Source: Leptasterias polaris (lineage: Eukaryota > Echinodermata > Asteroidea > Forcipulatida > Asteriidae). Taken from it: DNA of 64,000 nt. The stretch lies in contig JAZGTN010000006.1 in the NCBI GenBank assembly GCA_037783415.1, positions 248,001 to 312,000 of the forward strand, in the 5' to 3' direction. Below are positions 11,401 through 20,297 of this stretch, one piece after another. How positions within the stretch are numbered: position 1 is the stretch's first letter; the number at the start of each line of letters is the position of its first letter. Made by a program: the position numbers and the translations under genes. The notes beneath the pieces are model-generated. The model was not told the origin of the DNA. It searched no databases and saw only the letters and a program-made list of their open reading frames with translations.

Positions 11401-11513
11401 CCCAGACAAACTACATTGTGCTCAAATTCACATCTGACGAAAGCAAGAACTTCAAAGGGTTCACTGCAACCTATACGGCTGTCGAGGCGTCTGAGGGCGT
11501 TGAAGAACCTTAG
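2303..11513 (+). CDS. secreted furin-like (EGF-receptor type) / CUB-domain protein, 5' end not seen
   Basis: Gene-level entry. Coding exons: 2303-2409, 3586-3730, 4782-4883, 5408-5584, 7181-7357, 10309-10493 and 11331-11513, with GT/AG borders and a continuous reading frame; about 357 residues are visible. Domains in order: furin-like cysteine-rich module with the spacing of EGF-receptor domain II (residues 1 to about 117), a divergent CUB-like domain (about 125 to 230), and a canonical CUB domain with four cysteines (about 236 to 350). The stop follows within a short acidic tail. No transmembrane segment or kinase follows, so the product is probably secreted or the extracellular end of a larger complex. 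A role in binding a growth factor or matrix protein is inference. The N-terminus (signal peptide, possibly an L domain) is missing or unrecognised. The combination of these two domain types is unusual. Confidence 0.8.
3586..3730 (+). CDS. exon: furin-like module, second part
   Basis: Acceptor TTTTGCAG ends at 3585 and donor GTAAGA begins at 3731. It runs phase 0 to phase 1, 145 nt. It encodes ECLNVNLNGACKENCGSPFL, then an acidic loop, a FSFKYG stretch and CVDTCPK. This is the C...CxxxCP...LYN...YSFG..CV..CP pattern of the EGF-receptor cysteine-rich domain, so exons 1 and 2 join in a single module. Confidence 0.9.
3960..4722 (+). mobile_element. LINE (non-LTR retrotransposon) 3' fragment
   Basis: The frame ending at the stop 4371-4373 carries HHHFTRQ..., RTTVFKNTIRHEGPKYWKSL and a Lys-rich FPLFKSKLKSKLLSNY end. 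This is the usual end of the CR1/Jockey-like ORF2 downstream of the reverse transcriptase. A 3' UTR follows and ends in an (AATG)n tail at about 4699-4722. It lies in the intron between the second and third furin-like exons, in sense orientation. The 5' part is lost. The upstream boundary is uncertain; recognisable protein starts near 4135. Confidence 0.7.
4782..4883 (+). CDS. exon: furin-like module, third part
   Basis: Acceptor TTACTGAGCAG ends at 4781 and donor GTAAGTA begins at 4884. It is a symmetric phase 1-1 exon of 102 nt. It encodes RCVNQCSPGNRKEGDQCVKC followed by GGACPREG, matching the GSCVRxC...CxxCxGPC end of an EGF-receptor cysteine-rich domain. Its phase-1 end joins directly to the exon at 5408, or to the alternative exon at 5152. 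Confidence 0.88.
5152..5192 (+). CDS. possible alternative terminal exon with early stop
   Basis: The acceptor TCTATTGACAG ends at 5151. In the phase left by the exon at 4782-4883 it gives DDNKTTTGEDETN and then TAG at 5190-5192. This would make a short form ending right after the furin-like module. No AATAAA is visible soon afterwards and there is no donor before the stop, so it may be a false acceptor. Confidence 0.3.
5408..5584 (+). CDS. exon: CUB-like domain 1, first half
   Basis: Acceptor (pyrimidine-rich, ending CAACTTTAG) ends at 5407 and donor GTGAAG begins at 5585. It is 177 nt, phase 1-1. It encodes a linker, then DQCDGVKPYPWGV, KTCTQVLIG and STLQLKFRDVDV. This follows the CUB pattern C-x(n)-G...C-x-hydrophobic...L-x-F-x-D/F, with the first two cysteines present. 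Sequence similarity to CUB is weak, but the position before a true CUB and the shared fold-like pattern support it. Confidence 0.78.
6105..6789. mobile_element. inverted-repeat element (MITE-like), about 685 bp
   Basis: The left end 6105-6137 and the reverse complement of 6757-6789 share AATAG(A/G)CTGTGCAAGTCTCGCGCG and a GAAC end, about 33 bp with a few mismatches. No transposase frame is seen inside. It lies in the intron between the two CUB-like exons. Confidence 0.65.
6802..7032. mobile_element. second inverted-repeat element, about 230 bp
   Basis: The left end AATAGACCCTTCCCATGAAA (6802-6821, continuing to 6831) matches the reverse complement of the right end 6991-7032, which carries an extra 12-bp duplication (TTTCGTGGGAAG). 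No coding capacity. It sits 12 bp from the previous element and about 150 bp upstream of the next exon. Confidence 0.65.
7181..7357 (+). CDS. exon: CUB-like domain 1, second half
   Basis: Acceptor TAATTTACAG ends at 7180 and donor GTAAGC begins at 7358. It is 177 nt, phase 1-1, the same length as the preceding exon. It encodes ...STLTLHASVALVQHRTFASG then HGYALEYDF. The last part matches the G-F/Y-x-A-x-Y end of CUB domains. The second CUB disulfide pair is absent, so this is a divergent CUB or CUB-like sandwich. Confidence 0.75.
7598..7712 (+). repeat. right-hand fragment of the 'TTTCACAGGTTTGTTATTTC' repeat
   Basis: This segment resembles the right part of the repeat at 15875-16237: AATTT(T/C)CACAGG, TTATTTCATGT, an ACATGAACACTGTCTG block and a GCCAATCCTG...CCTTTAA end. 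It is intronic. Confidence 0.55.
8041..9185 (+). mobile_element. LINE fragment: reverse-transcriptase C-terminal half, broken
   Basis: Around 8041-8120 the frame reads LLYINDMPSCVKNSTVALFA then DDSL, which is the FADD catalytic box of a non-LTR reverse transcriptase. A frame break follows, then 8120-8656 with LYSALIRSDLEYCSSVWSG, RRATKF and SRLERLDILPLSYRR, all typical of CR1/Jockey-type LINEs. After a stop, 8658-8928 continues with FYFQRIVPIWNQLP and SLSSFKAHLLHFY. The tail is A/T-rich (9165-9200). At least one frameshift and one stop make it dead. It is intronic, sense strand. Confidence 0.85.
9192..10075 (+). mobile_element. Penelope-like element fragment with GIY-YIG endonuclease
   Basis: A frame from about 9192 has FRCSNMSKCIVC (a zinc-knuckle-like Cys cluster), then LIYLISCRVCGVQYIGET, the GIY-YIG nuclease start of Penelope-like elements. 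A frameshift near 9455 moves the frame to 9430-9681, with GHRS, PVGHHFNLPNHSISDM and a stop at 9679-9681. The 3' part holds a poly-C tract and a small hairpin followed by GAAACGTC (10020-10042), common at the ends of these elements. The reverse transcriptase part is missing. Similar A/T-rich sequence on both sides suggests insertion into the tail of the LINE at 8041-9185. Confidence 0.8.
9841..9864. repeat. poly-C tract
   Basis: Uninterrupted run of about 24 C within the 3' part of the Penelope-like fragment. Confidence 0.9.
10309..10493 (+). CDS. exon: canonical CUB domain 2, first half
   Basis: Acceptor TTTCGTCAACAG ends at 10308 and donor GTAAGA begins at 10494. It is 185 nt, phase 1 to phase 0. 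It encodes GCDVMLTNNQGNFSSPYYPN, KYRYRQQCVYQI, GYRATITFQRFYLQ and ACLADKVEV. This is textbook CUB: C...GxFxSPxYPxxY...C.y.I...g..i.i.F..F.l....C..D.vev. Residues that bind calcium in many CUB domains (a Glu/Asp set) are only partly evident. Confidence 0.92.
10725..10995 (-). mobile_element. tRNA-Leu-headed SINE, reverse copy
   Basis: Reverse-complement matches to the SINE at 19878-20297: the promoter-like GACTCGAACC block (10920-10930), the ACGTCCCATCCGAAGGAC block (10842-10859) and the TTACAAGGTTCTGTGC block (10744-10759). It lies in the intron between the two CUB domain 2 exons. Confidence 0.75.
11331..11513 (+). CDS. exon: canonical CUB domain 2, second half, and stop
   Basis: Acceptor TTCTGCCTGCAG ends at 11330. 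The frame joins in phase 0 from 10493 and runs 60 codons to TAG at 11511-11513. It encodes EPLLGTMMTYCGRKRPPFTI then NYIVLKFTSD and NFKGFTATY: the PLLG.yCG...P..i.S..n...l.F.SD....GF.a.Y end of a CUB domain. A short acidic tail (EASEGVEEP) ends the protein. Confidence 0.92.
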   Translation: MTEPLLGTMMTYCGRKRPPFTITSQTNYIVLKFTSDESKNFKGFTATYTAVEASEGVEEP

Positions 11514-12186
11514 TAGTCCCACATAGCGGTCACTCGTACGTTTTGTTTTTATGTTATAGACAGCGCAAGGTGTGAACAAGCTACAGTAGAAAGTTAGAAA
11601 ACAGTGTGTTGAAATTCCCTTTTATTTTGTGCTAAGCATTTTGATGTTAAAGTGTTATTGAAGTTCCATCGACACTTTGATAAAAGTATATAGTCGCGAT
11701 CCAGACTCTGCAAGTCTCGTACTTTGGGTTCCCATATAAATCCCACGAAGAAAACCATTCAATTACCAGGACCCAGAGGAACACAATTTCCTTTTAGGCC
11801 TACAGTTGGTAAATGCTTGTACATGTACTGTTCAACTGTAGTACAGGCCAAAGAATATGAAATAATGTACAAAGTAAATTTTACATACTTCCATAACACC
11901 AGGTGTTTACAAAATTAACGATTGTATTATCATGCATGATGACGTCACATGCATATTCGTGTTAATGTAATGTAATGTTTTTACCGGTGTGTATTATACT
12001 CAACTTATATTAATTGGATATACTAATAATCACCCCAGTACAGTATGCGTAGAATTTACACACTGTTTTATTGTTGCCAGCTGATCGGTTTTTTTTTTAA
12101 CTGTTTTTAAGTATAGTCATTAAAGGCCAATAGTCAATGAACTTTGGGAAGATGATCTCACACAGGTTCCGACACCGTCCCCTTTG

Positions 12187-12192
12187 AATAAA
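12187..12192 (+). terminator. poly(A) signal for the furin-like/CUB gene
   Basis: AATAAA about 675 bases after the stop; ATTAAA at about 12120 is a weaker alternative. The proposed 3' UTR is 11514 to about 12210. Confidence 0.5.
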
Positions 12193-12209
12193 AGTTTTGT
12201 ATGCAGCTC

Positions 12210-13400
12210 TATTATCACAATCTTGTCGTTAATTTTGTTCTGCTGATTAATTGTCCACGATTTACGAGGTGTTTTTTTTTTGCAAGCTTTCTCGATTTTA
12301 ACTTGGATTCACATCTCCCCAAAATTTGTTCCTTGATGATCAACATGTTCAATTTTGATCTTTAAACAAAATTAAAGCCAGCTGTATAGCGCCACCTACT
12401 GAAAACATCCCAGATCATTTTGCGAAGCTTAGGCCACGTCTCACTTGTCTTCAAACCGTTACCATTGTTTAAATGCCATAATTTCTTAATAACGATTTTG
12501 TGGAGGTTTGGTTAAGGGTTTTTCGATTCATGTCCATGAATCATAGCGCCAATTTCTGAAACGCCTCCATAAATACTCGAGGTCATGTGGGTGTATTGAT
12601 CCTAATAAAGTTCACCATACTAAACTTGTTTATTTTTTAACGTGCCACTCTGGGTAGCGGGGGCGGTGTGAACCCACATTCCAAAGATTCCTCCCAAAAG
12701 TTGTGTTTCACAAAAACATCAAAAAGTAAAAAGTGCACTTGCCATGGTAGTACCCACATAGATGCAGTGGCGTAGCCAGAGGGGGCGGGGAGCTCAAAAC
12801 CCTTGCCCCCCACCCCCTCCCCTCCTCTTTCCTCCCACACACATGACAAGTTTTAAACATAGTCTACCTTATCTCGGAAACAAAATATGCATTTGCAATA
12901 ATTGTATTCGCCAGATACAATTAATTTGAGTTTTTGAAATGTGCTCAACAGCTAGGCATAGCTGAATATTGGTGTCGACGTGTGTTTCCTCAAACTACCC
13001 TGTGTAGGCCTTTATTCAATGAAAATATTGACAACAATTGTGCGCAAAATACTGACGTAAGCCAGCCCTACAGGCGTCTTCCGAAAAATGTTTTTATAAA
13101 ATGTATCTGTGCAAACTAAAACCATGACGGTATAACTTTGCAAAAGGAACTCGTGGGGTTCATGAAAACAGCGTTATGCTCTGCAGCTTTTGGGTGTATT
13201 TGCTTGGAAGGTTTATTGGTGTAGGCCCATCAGTTTGGATGTTTGATACCACCCGCACCCACCCCACCCCACCCACCCCGATCAAAACCAAGTAAAAGTG
13301 ATTTCAATATCAACTGTTGACTATTACTCATCCGGACGGAAGAAGAGCGTATAAAGGCTGCACGTACATCCTTCTTCCAGGCACGCAAAGTACTTTTGTC
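12210..13400. other. no gene seen; one short repeat scrap
   Basis: AT-rich non-coding. At 12766-12840 a CAGTGGCGTAGCCAGAGG stretch followed by a C-rich run resembles the 'GTGGCGTAGCCAG' ends of dispersed elements; too short to define. Confidence 0.35.
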
Positions 13401-13412
13401 AAAGTGACAAAG

Positions 13413-13640
13413 GCTCGTGAGCAATAAAATGGCTCCTGACAAAATAATATGGCATTTACTGTTACATTTCTGTTGCTAGAATTACCCCCAAAGACACGCT
13501 GTCCCATAATTATGCAGAACTTAACCTTCCTATAAATACTTTTTTTTAAACGATCGAACTTTCACGCTGTTTTCTTAAAAAAAAAAAAAAATGAGCACAT
13601 TTTAATTTCTTACGCCCTCTACCGAAAAACTTTCATAACT
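13413..13640 (+). repeat. dispersed repeat, copy 1 of a diverged pair
   Basis: Shares ordered blocks with 53047-53280: GAGCAATAAAATGGCTCCTG, a GTGGCATTAC-like block, ATGCAGAACTTAACCTTCCT, a GATCGAACTTTCAC block and TTTCTTACGCCCTCT. Both copies run in the same direction. Function unknown. Confidence 0.6.
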
Positions 13641-15290
13641 CCATTTTTCCGGGTACACGACTCGATGTTATTGAATATAGACGTTTCCTCATCGCTGTGT
13701 GGACGTATTTCAAGAAAGGCCAACCAACTTTCTCGTTTCAGTCACTTCGGAGATATTTCGTCCCCGACGAAATGTACGGTAAACCTTGTTGACACAAGAT
13801 CTTAATGAAAACTTCTGGGCATTGTATCATAATTAGCGCACGAAGACGCTTGTAATTCTCGATGGTGATTTATGAAGCTTAATAACACGTCTCCCACTCA
13901 GGCTGATGGGATGATACTTGGAACTACACAAGGAGAATCCCATAATACATGTACTGGAGTTTCGTCTTTAATGCCCGTTAAATAATGCAAGTATCGCAGC
14001 CGAACTCATCACCTGTCGTTGGGTGATCATTGACGCACAATTGAAGTGGCGCCATTCTGAATATTTCACAAGGCAATTCCGACACAAAAGATCATGAACA
14101 ATTCATTTCATAATTGTTGGTTTAAAGTTGTGTTGCCAGAAATTTTTGTATAATTGTACATTAGCCATAACGGATCATCTGATGGTGTGTATTAAGGTAT
14201 AGACAAAAAAAGTATTTTGGGAAATAAATAAATAAAATAAGCAGCAGTTTGGGAAGAAACGTGGCGCTTGCAATCCACATGGATTGGTAAGTTTTCTTTG
14301 ACTCGTTCGTATGATACCACAACCAACGCTCCAGTGAAACAGTTTCAACTGAAACCATGATAGAGTTGAGGGAGTAGCATAAGAAGGCCCTACAAAGATC
14401 CGTCTGCTTATTCGGTTGCCACAACTGAAATTAGATACACCCGACAAGGCTTAAACAACTGCTCGGGGGGGGGGGGGGGGTTTCTGAAAAAGTTGTCATC
14501 GGTATTGATGTAATCTCCACAGGTAGGTTGAATGGCCAGAGGATATGATTTTATTTATATTTATCACAAAACAATATGGTAACTTAAATTGCCCTTGAAA
14601 GCACATGGACAACATTGGCAGTGACGAATATAGAGTAATGTTTTTGGAGCGTTAGAAGGGGTTGCTCCATTTTTGTTATTCACCTTTTTCTGAAGATAAT
14701 CTGACGTGGAGGTAAATGCAAGTACACAGTCTGCTTAAAAATAGAAAAAGGGGGCACAGACACCATTGGGGGCGCCCCACCCCGTTACTGAACAGTAATT
14801 GTCAAAAACCGGTATCCGCGCTTTGTGTATGTTAATACATGAAATAACGAACCTGTGAAAAATTAGGCTCATTCGGCCATGAGTCACGAGAAGAAAAATA
14901 TATATTTTGTTTCACTAATTTAGAACATCGAGTTTTGGTCTCGTGAGATTAAACTTATTTTACACGTTTCTTAAACACAAGCACTTCATCATGCAAAAAC
15001 ATTTCAAGGGAAGTTTTCAACCATGACCATCTTTATACCATGTAAGTTAAGCGCAAAACTGTAATTTAACGGTAGGTAGTTTTTTAAACTAACACTTTAC
15101 GGCATTTTAGTTTATGTTGTTCAATGCAACAGACAGTCCTTCTCGCCGGGTAATTAACAGAATAATCTCTCAATAATGAATCGCACCACGGAGTCTGTTA
15201 CCAGACAATACAGCACTTGTTGCCCGACAGCGGAACTCTCTTTTGATTCTTAAAATAAAAGCCGTTTGTGCGCCCCTTAACCCAAGACCA
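13641..15290. other. no gene seen
   Basis: Non-coding; a poly-G run lies at about 14464-14480. Open frames here are short and lack motifs. Confidence 0.4.
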
Positions 15291-15870
15291 GGCCCGTAAC
15301 CAGGATTTTTTATTTTTTATTTTTTATTTTTTTGTGGGGGGGGGGGGGGGGGGGGGGGCGAATAAAGTTACGATGCGGACTTTTTTCTTTTTTTTGGGGG
15401 GGGCCGATTTTTCCCATTTTTAAAATTATTTTGGGGCGTTTTGGGGGGAGGTGGGGGAGGGGCGGACTTTTTTATTTAAAGGGGGTGGACTTTTTTTTTG
15501 ATTTGGGGTTTTTTGTGGGGGGTTTTTTTTTTGGGGGGCGGATTTTTGTTTGTTTTGTTTTGTTTTGTTTTGGGGGTTTTTTTCGGGGGCGGATTTTTGA
15601 TTTTTGATTTTTTTTTTGGGGGGCGGCGGATTTTTTTTTGGGGGGGGCCCGATTTTTTTCATTTCTTTATTATTTTGGGGAGTTTTTGGGGGAGGTGGGG
15701 GAGGGGCGGACCTTTTTTTTAAAAGGGGGCGGACTTTTTTTTTTATTTGGGTTTTTTGGGGGGGTTTTTCTTTTTTGGGGGGCGGATTTTTTTAAAAGAT
15801 TTTTTGTTGTTGTTTTGGGGTTTTTTTCGGGGGGCGGATTTTTGATTTTTGTTGGGGGGCGTCCGATACG
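15291..15870 (+). repeat. G/T-rich '(G)nCGGAC(T)n' element, forward copy
   Basis: Begins with GGCCCGTAACCAGGATTTTT (15291-15310), then a poly-G run, GAATAAAGTTACGATGCGGAC, and repeated blocks of six to eight G plus CGGA(C/T) plus six to nine T. The plus strand is almost only G and T. Long open frames in this stretch are compositional artefacts rich in Gly, Phe and Trp. Reverse copy at 43137-43381; short copy at 21521-21645. Confidence 0.75.
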
Positions 15871-15874
15871 ATTT

Positions 15875-16237
15875 AAAGGCCCTATACACTATTGGTAAGA
15901 TCGAAAAACACAAATGTTCACAGATTCACACATAACTTACATGATTGAAAGTAAGTAATGGTAGAAAGGGTTCCTTAAAATATTTCTGCCTAAAATGCTA
16001 TCGTTTCTGAGAAATGAGTAAAACAATAGTTTTTATCGCGCGCGATAATAAACTCGATGTTTGAAAAACAGAAAACACATAAGGTCTCTTTTCACTATTT
16101 TCTCGTGACCTCGATGACCAATTGAGCTCAAATTTTCACAGGTTTGTTATTTCATGTATGTGGTTGATTACACAAAACATGAACACTGTCTGTGATTATT
16201 TTGTCAGCTCTGCCAATCCTGTATAATACCTTTAACA
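15875..16237. mobile_element. MITE, AAAGG...TATACA..ATTGG family, full copy
   Basis: The left end AAAGGCCCTATACACTATTG and the reverse complement of the right end (CCAATCCTGTATAATACCTT) form imperfect terminal inverted repeats of about 20 bp. Length about 363 bp, no coding potential. Partial relatives lie at 7598-7712 and around 18480-18600 and 29990-30060. From memory, repeats like this are abundant in sea-star genomes. Confidence 0.7.
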
Positions 16238-17150
16238 AAGAACAAAAGTTAAAGGTAAAATACAAACAAATCATCTGCGGCAGATAGATAGCTTAATAAA
16301 AATGGATGAGAAACAACTGCGACAAGAGGTAAGATCTGGCATGTTATAGTTACATACCGTTGATTTTAACCCTTCGAACAAATGTCACGTGGCACAAGCT
16401 GTTAACTGGAGAAGAAATGCCACTGAGGTGTTGTTTTTGCGATGTGAAAATACTGCTGATTTATGATACTTGGTTATGGTTTACATTACAATAAAAGAAG
16501 CAATGGTCAACACACCTAAATCCTGACCTACTTTCGGTGTTGTATTGACCTGGAAAAAAAACCCATTCTTGGGCTCAATACCCGACCGCGATAGTCAAAC
16601 TCAATATAAACGGCATCCCCTGTCTGTTGAAAGCTTTCTTGTTATTCCAATCAAACATTTTGTACTATATTGACACAATGTTGGTTAACAAACCGGGCAA
16701 TTGTACGCATTCTGATATTGGGAGCTATTATGATCTAGAAGGTTCTTCGTGCGTAGGAACAACTCATAATGGTAAATGGTTTTATAGAGCTATCAATATA
16801 AAAAAAATGTGTAAACAGCACACCGGCGCAATCCATTATATAAAAAAAATCTTCGATTGGGAGCGTATTGAAAGGATCCGTTAGATGCATGAACTAGGGG
16901 TACTTATCCCCACTTGAAGGAAGCCTTGTAAAAACCGTTCAGAATCGTCTGGAGTGTTTTGCGCGGGAAAAAACGCCACTAGACGAGAAGCCCGGGCCTT
17001 TAAAGAGGTCGATCTGACGAGAAAGACCGGATCACTCAAGTTCCATTAATATGTCCCAAAGAAATTGCTTGAAATCAAAACAAAGATTGTCCATTCCCAA
17101 TGTTTTGTCAAAGTTTCCTATCGATACGGGAGATTTCAAAATAGTTTGTA
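16238..17150. other. no gene supported
   Basis: One ATG-containing stretch at 16302-16328 reads MDEKQLRQE and ends at a fine donor (GTAAGA), but there is no promoter or partner exon. Otherwise nothing recognised. Confidence 0.3.
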
Positions 17151-17154
17151 TTTT

Positions 17155-17935
17155 ACACGAGTTTACCTCGCCACGGCGATTAACTCAAGCGGCTGAGTTA
17201 CTTTCTCGCCACGGCGAACGTTACTGCAGCAACTAATGCAACGAGATAATAACTCACCGCAGAGAGATGTGAGTTACTCCCTGCCACTGTGAGAAACTAA
17301 ATCAACTTACGCAACGATATAGTAACTCACCACAAAAAGACGTAACTCGCCACGGCGAATTACTAAAGAAACTTACGCAACAATATGGTAACTCACCACA
17401 GTGAGACGTAACTCGCCACGGCGAATTACTCCCGCTACGGCGAGTTACTAAAGCAACTTACGCAACAATAATAGTAACTCACCACAGCGAGACGTAACTC
17501 ACCACGTCGAATTACTCCCGCTACGGCGAGTTACTAAAGCAACTTACGCAACAATAATAGTAACTCACCACAGTGAGACATAACTCGCCACGTCGAATTA
17601 CTCCCGCTACGGCGAGTTACAAAAGCAATTTACGCAACAATATGGTAACTCACCACAGTGAGACGTAACTCGCCACGTCGAATTACTCCCGCTACGGCGA
17701 GTTACAAAAGCAATTTACGCAACAATATTAGTAACTCACCACAGTGAGACGACGGTCAGTTACTAAACCAAGTCACACAACGAGATAGTAACTTGTTGCG
17801 TGAGTTGCTGTACGCGAGTTTATCTGCGCGGTGAGGGGAGATAGTAACCCCCCAGTGAGATGTAACTCGCCCCATTAGCGAGTTACTTAATCGTCACGGC
17901 TGGTTACTAAAGCAACCTATATACTACCACAGTCA
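17155..17935. repeat. minisatellite, unit about 85 bp, with internal palindromes
   Basis: Units contain AACTTACGCAACAATA, GTAACTCACCACAGTGAGAC and TAACTCGCCACG(G/T)CGAATTA, then CCCGCTACGGCGAGTTAC. Equivalent points recur at about 17304, 17371, 17455, 17541, 17628 and 17712, spacing 84-87 bp after the first. GTAACTC and GAGTTAC are inverted within each unit, so each can fold. Edges (17155-17300 and 17760-17935) are decayed. CpG-rich compared with the AT-rich surroundings. Confidence 0.85.
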
Positions 17936-19465
17936 CTCGGGGAGTTTGAAAGAATTGCAACGACAGTTTGGGAATGATTATTACGCATCCCAAATGAGAT
18001 GATGACTATTAAGCTTAAGCTTATTAGACTTCAACTCAATAATTCACTCTCGTTTATATGCATAAATTATAACATGACTCTTTGTTTATTTAAATACAAA
18101 CACTGAAGCGCAATTACATTTTATCAGTGAGGCGTATCGGTATGCATCGTCGGATATGCCAGGCTTTTCTGTCTTTTTCTGGAATTTTTTTTCAACCGGA
18201 TGTTTTTTTGTATAAAGAACCTATCTGATCTGTCTTAGACATTTTGCTTTGTTTGCTTAGGTCTTCTGACTGTACCCCAAAAAGTATGTACTCAACCACT
18301 GCATTATAGACAGTGGTTTTATCACCAGAAATTACATCATAATAATACAGACAGCCAGAGAACAAGATTGGTGTTATATCCAAACAAAGTATGGATTAGC
18401 TTCAATCTGAAAGCTCACTTCATACTCGTGCCAGAACTTCAGAGATTCTAATCCAGTCTGACACAAGGAAAAGGTCACGAGAAAAAATCTTTTTAAGACT
18501 TTCAAAAATAACCATTGCTTTTCGTCGTTTTCACTCAAACATGATCACCAAAGATGACATTTTCACAGGTTGTTTGTAAGTTATGTTGATTGAAATTGAG
18601 AGGACGGAAATGACGTACATTATTCAAAGTTAAGTTTTTATAGAAGTTAAATGTATTGTTTGGTATAAGTTACCCTTTGTTGAAAACTGACTTTGTGAAA
18701 GTTTAGCCCCTTGCTCATGGACTACTACTATTATAGGGAAAACTGCCAACCAAGCTTTGCTTCTTAATGGATCCCTCCGCAGTATCACATTTACTTTATT
18801 ATCATCTCTATAATTTCATTTACATATATGTAACTATTTGTGATTTGCTTTCTTTGGTTTAATGCTGCGGGACAATCAACCTAAACCTGAAACAAGGAAG
18901 TTGCCACTCTTAATATTGTGAGTAGGCCCTATGTAATTTTCTTTTATGAATGAAAAACAGGGTGTCTAATTCCCAGTTAATTAACTTTAGTCATTTTAGA
19001 TGAGACGATTTAGTTAGTAGCTGTCTGCCTACGATCTAAACTTTCATGGAATTCTCCCCCTCAAAGGAAGTGTTATTTTAAGGTACATTTTGGCGTTAGT
19101 GCAATATTAGTTTCAGTTTCCCCATTACATTTTTTATCGAAGACGACACTCTTTCTTGCGAAATAAAGCTACACAGCTGTGCACAGTATACATCTCTAAT
19201 AGCACCCCTCGGACGATTATTTGCACCGAACTCTGTAGTGTCTCCATGGTATTTACTGTGCACATAATAAGACACACAATGACACATTTCAGGCGTACGG
19301 CGTTTTTGGGTGATTATTTGTCTCAAAGCTTCATCAGTATTCAATTTGTTTCTTTAGAAAATGTTTTTCTTTTTTCTTATTATATCAGCAGTTAATTATC
19401 TAATTTTAAAAACTAAACGGTCCCATGCAAGCACACACGTGTGCAGAGTATAGATAGAGTATATA
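17936..19465. other. no gene seen
   Basis: Non-coding. At 18480-18600 there is a weak relative of the TTTTCACAGGTT repeat, and at 18740-18890 an AT-rich stretch resembling a LINE tail. Nothing more. Confidence 0.35.
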
Positions 19466-19612
19466 GCCTCCATACTTATTTAATTTTCTGCCTTGTAAAT
19501 AATGCTTCTTTGGTTACTTCTTTATATCAATATTTTGGCTTTTATAATATGTACTGTTTGGAAATTTCATGAAGTATGGAAATAAATGTGAGTTTGAATT
19601 GAATTGAATATC
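19466..19612 (+). mobile_element. LINE 3' tail with (TTGAA)n end
   Basis: Matches, in reverse complement, 38992-39112: CATACTTATTTAATTTTC, GCTTCTTTGGTTAC, TACTGTTTGGAAATTTCATG and AAATGTGAGTTTGAATTGAA. The end is a TTGAA microsatellite. Only the 3' UTR remains. Confidence 0.65.
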
Positions 19613-19860
19613 GTGTCTTCGCCGAGCTGTCTATTTGAGCATCAAACTCGAGTTCTGATGGCTGACTCATCAGAGTGTGGGTTTGAATCCCGGTCGTGAC
19701 ACTTGTGTCCTCGGGCGAGACCCTTAACTATAATTGCTTCTCAGGAGTAAATGGGTATACCTGCAATGGTAGAGATTATTGAATGATTAGCAACCTGTGC
19801 GCCAATTTGGTTGCTGGTGCTCAATACTCCAAAGGAGTTCAAATGGCTTAATGATCAGGG
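19613..19860 (+). mobile_element. tRNA-derived SINE head, truncated copy
   Basis: GTGTGGGTTTGAATCCCGGTC and CGTGACACTTGTGTCCTCGG match the head of the SINE at 19878-20297. Box-B-like GGTTTGAATCC is clear, box A is decayed, and the 3' half differs. Confidence 0.6.
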
Positions 19861-19877
19861 GGAAGTAATGGAATAGT

Positions 19878-20297
19878 GTCGTGGCCGAGCGGATAAGAGC
19901 ACCGGACTCAAGCTCTGGTGTTTCTGTTCAGCAGAGTGTGGGTTAGAGTCCCGGTCGTGACACTTGTGTCCTTATTAAGCAAGACACTTAACCATTATTG
20001 CTTCGTCCTTCGGATGGGACGTAAAGCCGTTGGTCCCGTGTGTTGTGTAATGCACGTAAAGAAACCAGTGCACTTATCGAAAAGAGAAGGGGTTTGCCCC
20101 GGTTTGATCGGCTGCATATTGCGCCACAGCACCTTGTAAACCATTACATGGTGCTATGTAAAGAAATAGGCCTCAAAATTCAAAAAGTAGCTCCACATAT
20201 ATACCTTGCAGGAAAATATTGACTGTTGAAGCGCCTTGAGCGTCACTGAGTGACGGATATGAGCGCTATATAAGAAGCCATTATTATTATTATTATG
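19878..20297 (+). mobile_element. SINE with tRNA-Leu(CAA)-like head, full length
   Basis: The head reads GTGGCCGAGCGGATAAGAGC (box A) with ACTCAAG in the anticodon-loop position (CAA), a long variable arm, and a box B at GTTAGAGTCCC, so it derives from a class II tRNA-Leu. The body contains CTTCGGATGGGACGTAAAGC. The tail holds GAGCGCTATATAAGAAGCCA followed by (ATT)n to about 20297. It is transcribed, if at all, by RNA polymerase III. It is not a functional tRNA: the acceptor stem does not pair. Confidence 0.8.

Noticed and set aside
15332..15898. Several overlapping open frames rich in Gly, Phe and Trp (plus) or Lys and Pro (minus)
   Set aside because: They arise from G/T-only sequence without stops and match no protein.
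16302..16328. A first coding exon (MDEKQLRQE with donor GTAAGA)
   Set aside because: Nine codons, no promoter and no compatible downstream exon could be identified.
17155..17935. Regular repeats resembling a CRISPR array
   Set aside because: Units are contiguous and about 85 bp with no unique spacers; the genome is eukaryotic. It is a minisatellite.
19878..19965. A tRNA-Leu gene
   Set aside because: The anticodon arm and promoter boxes are present, but the acceptor stem does not pair and SINE body and tail follow.
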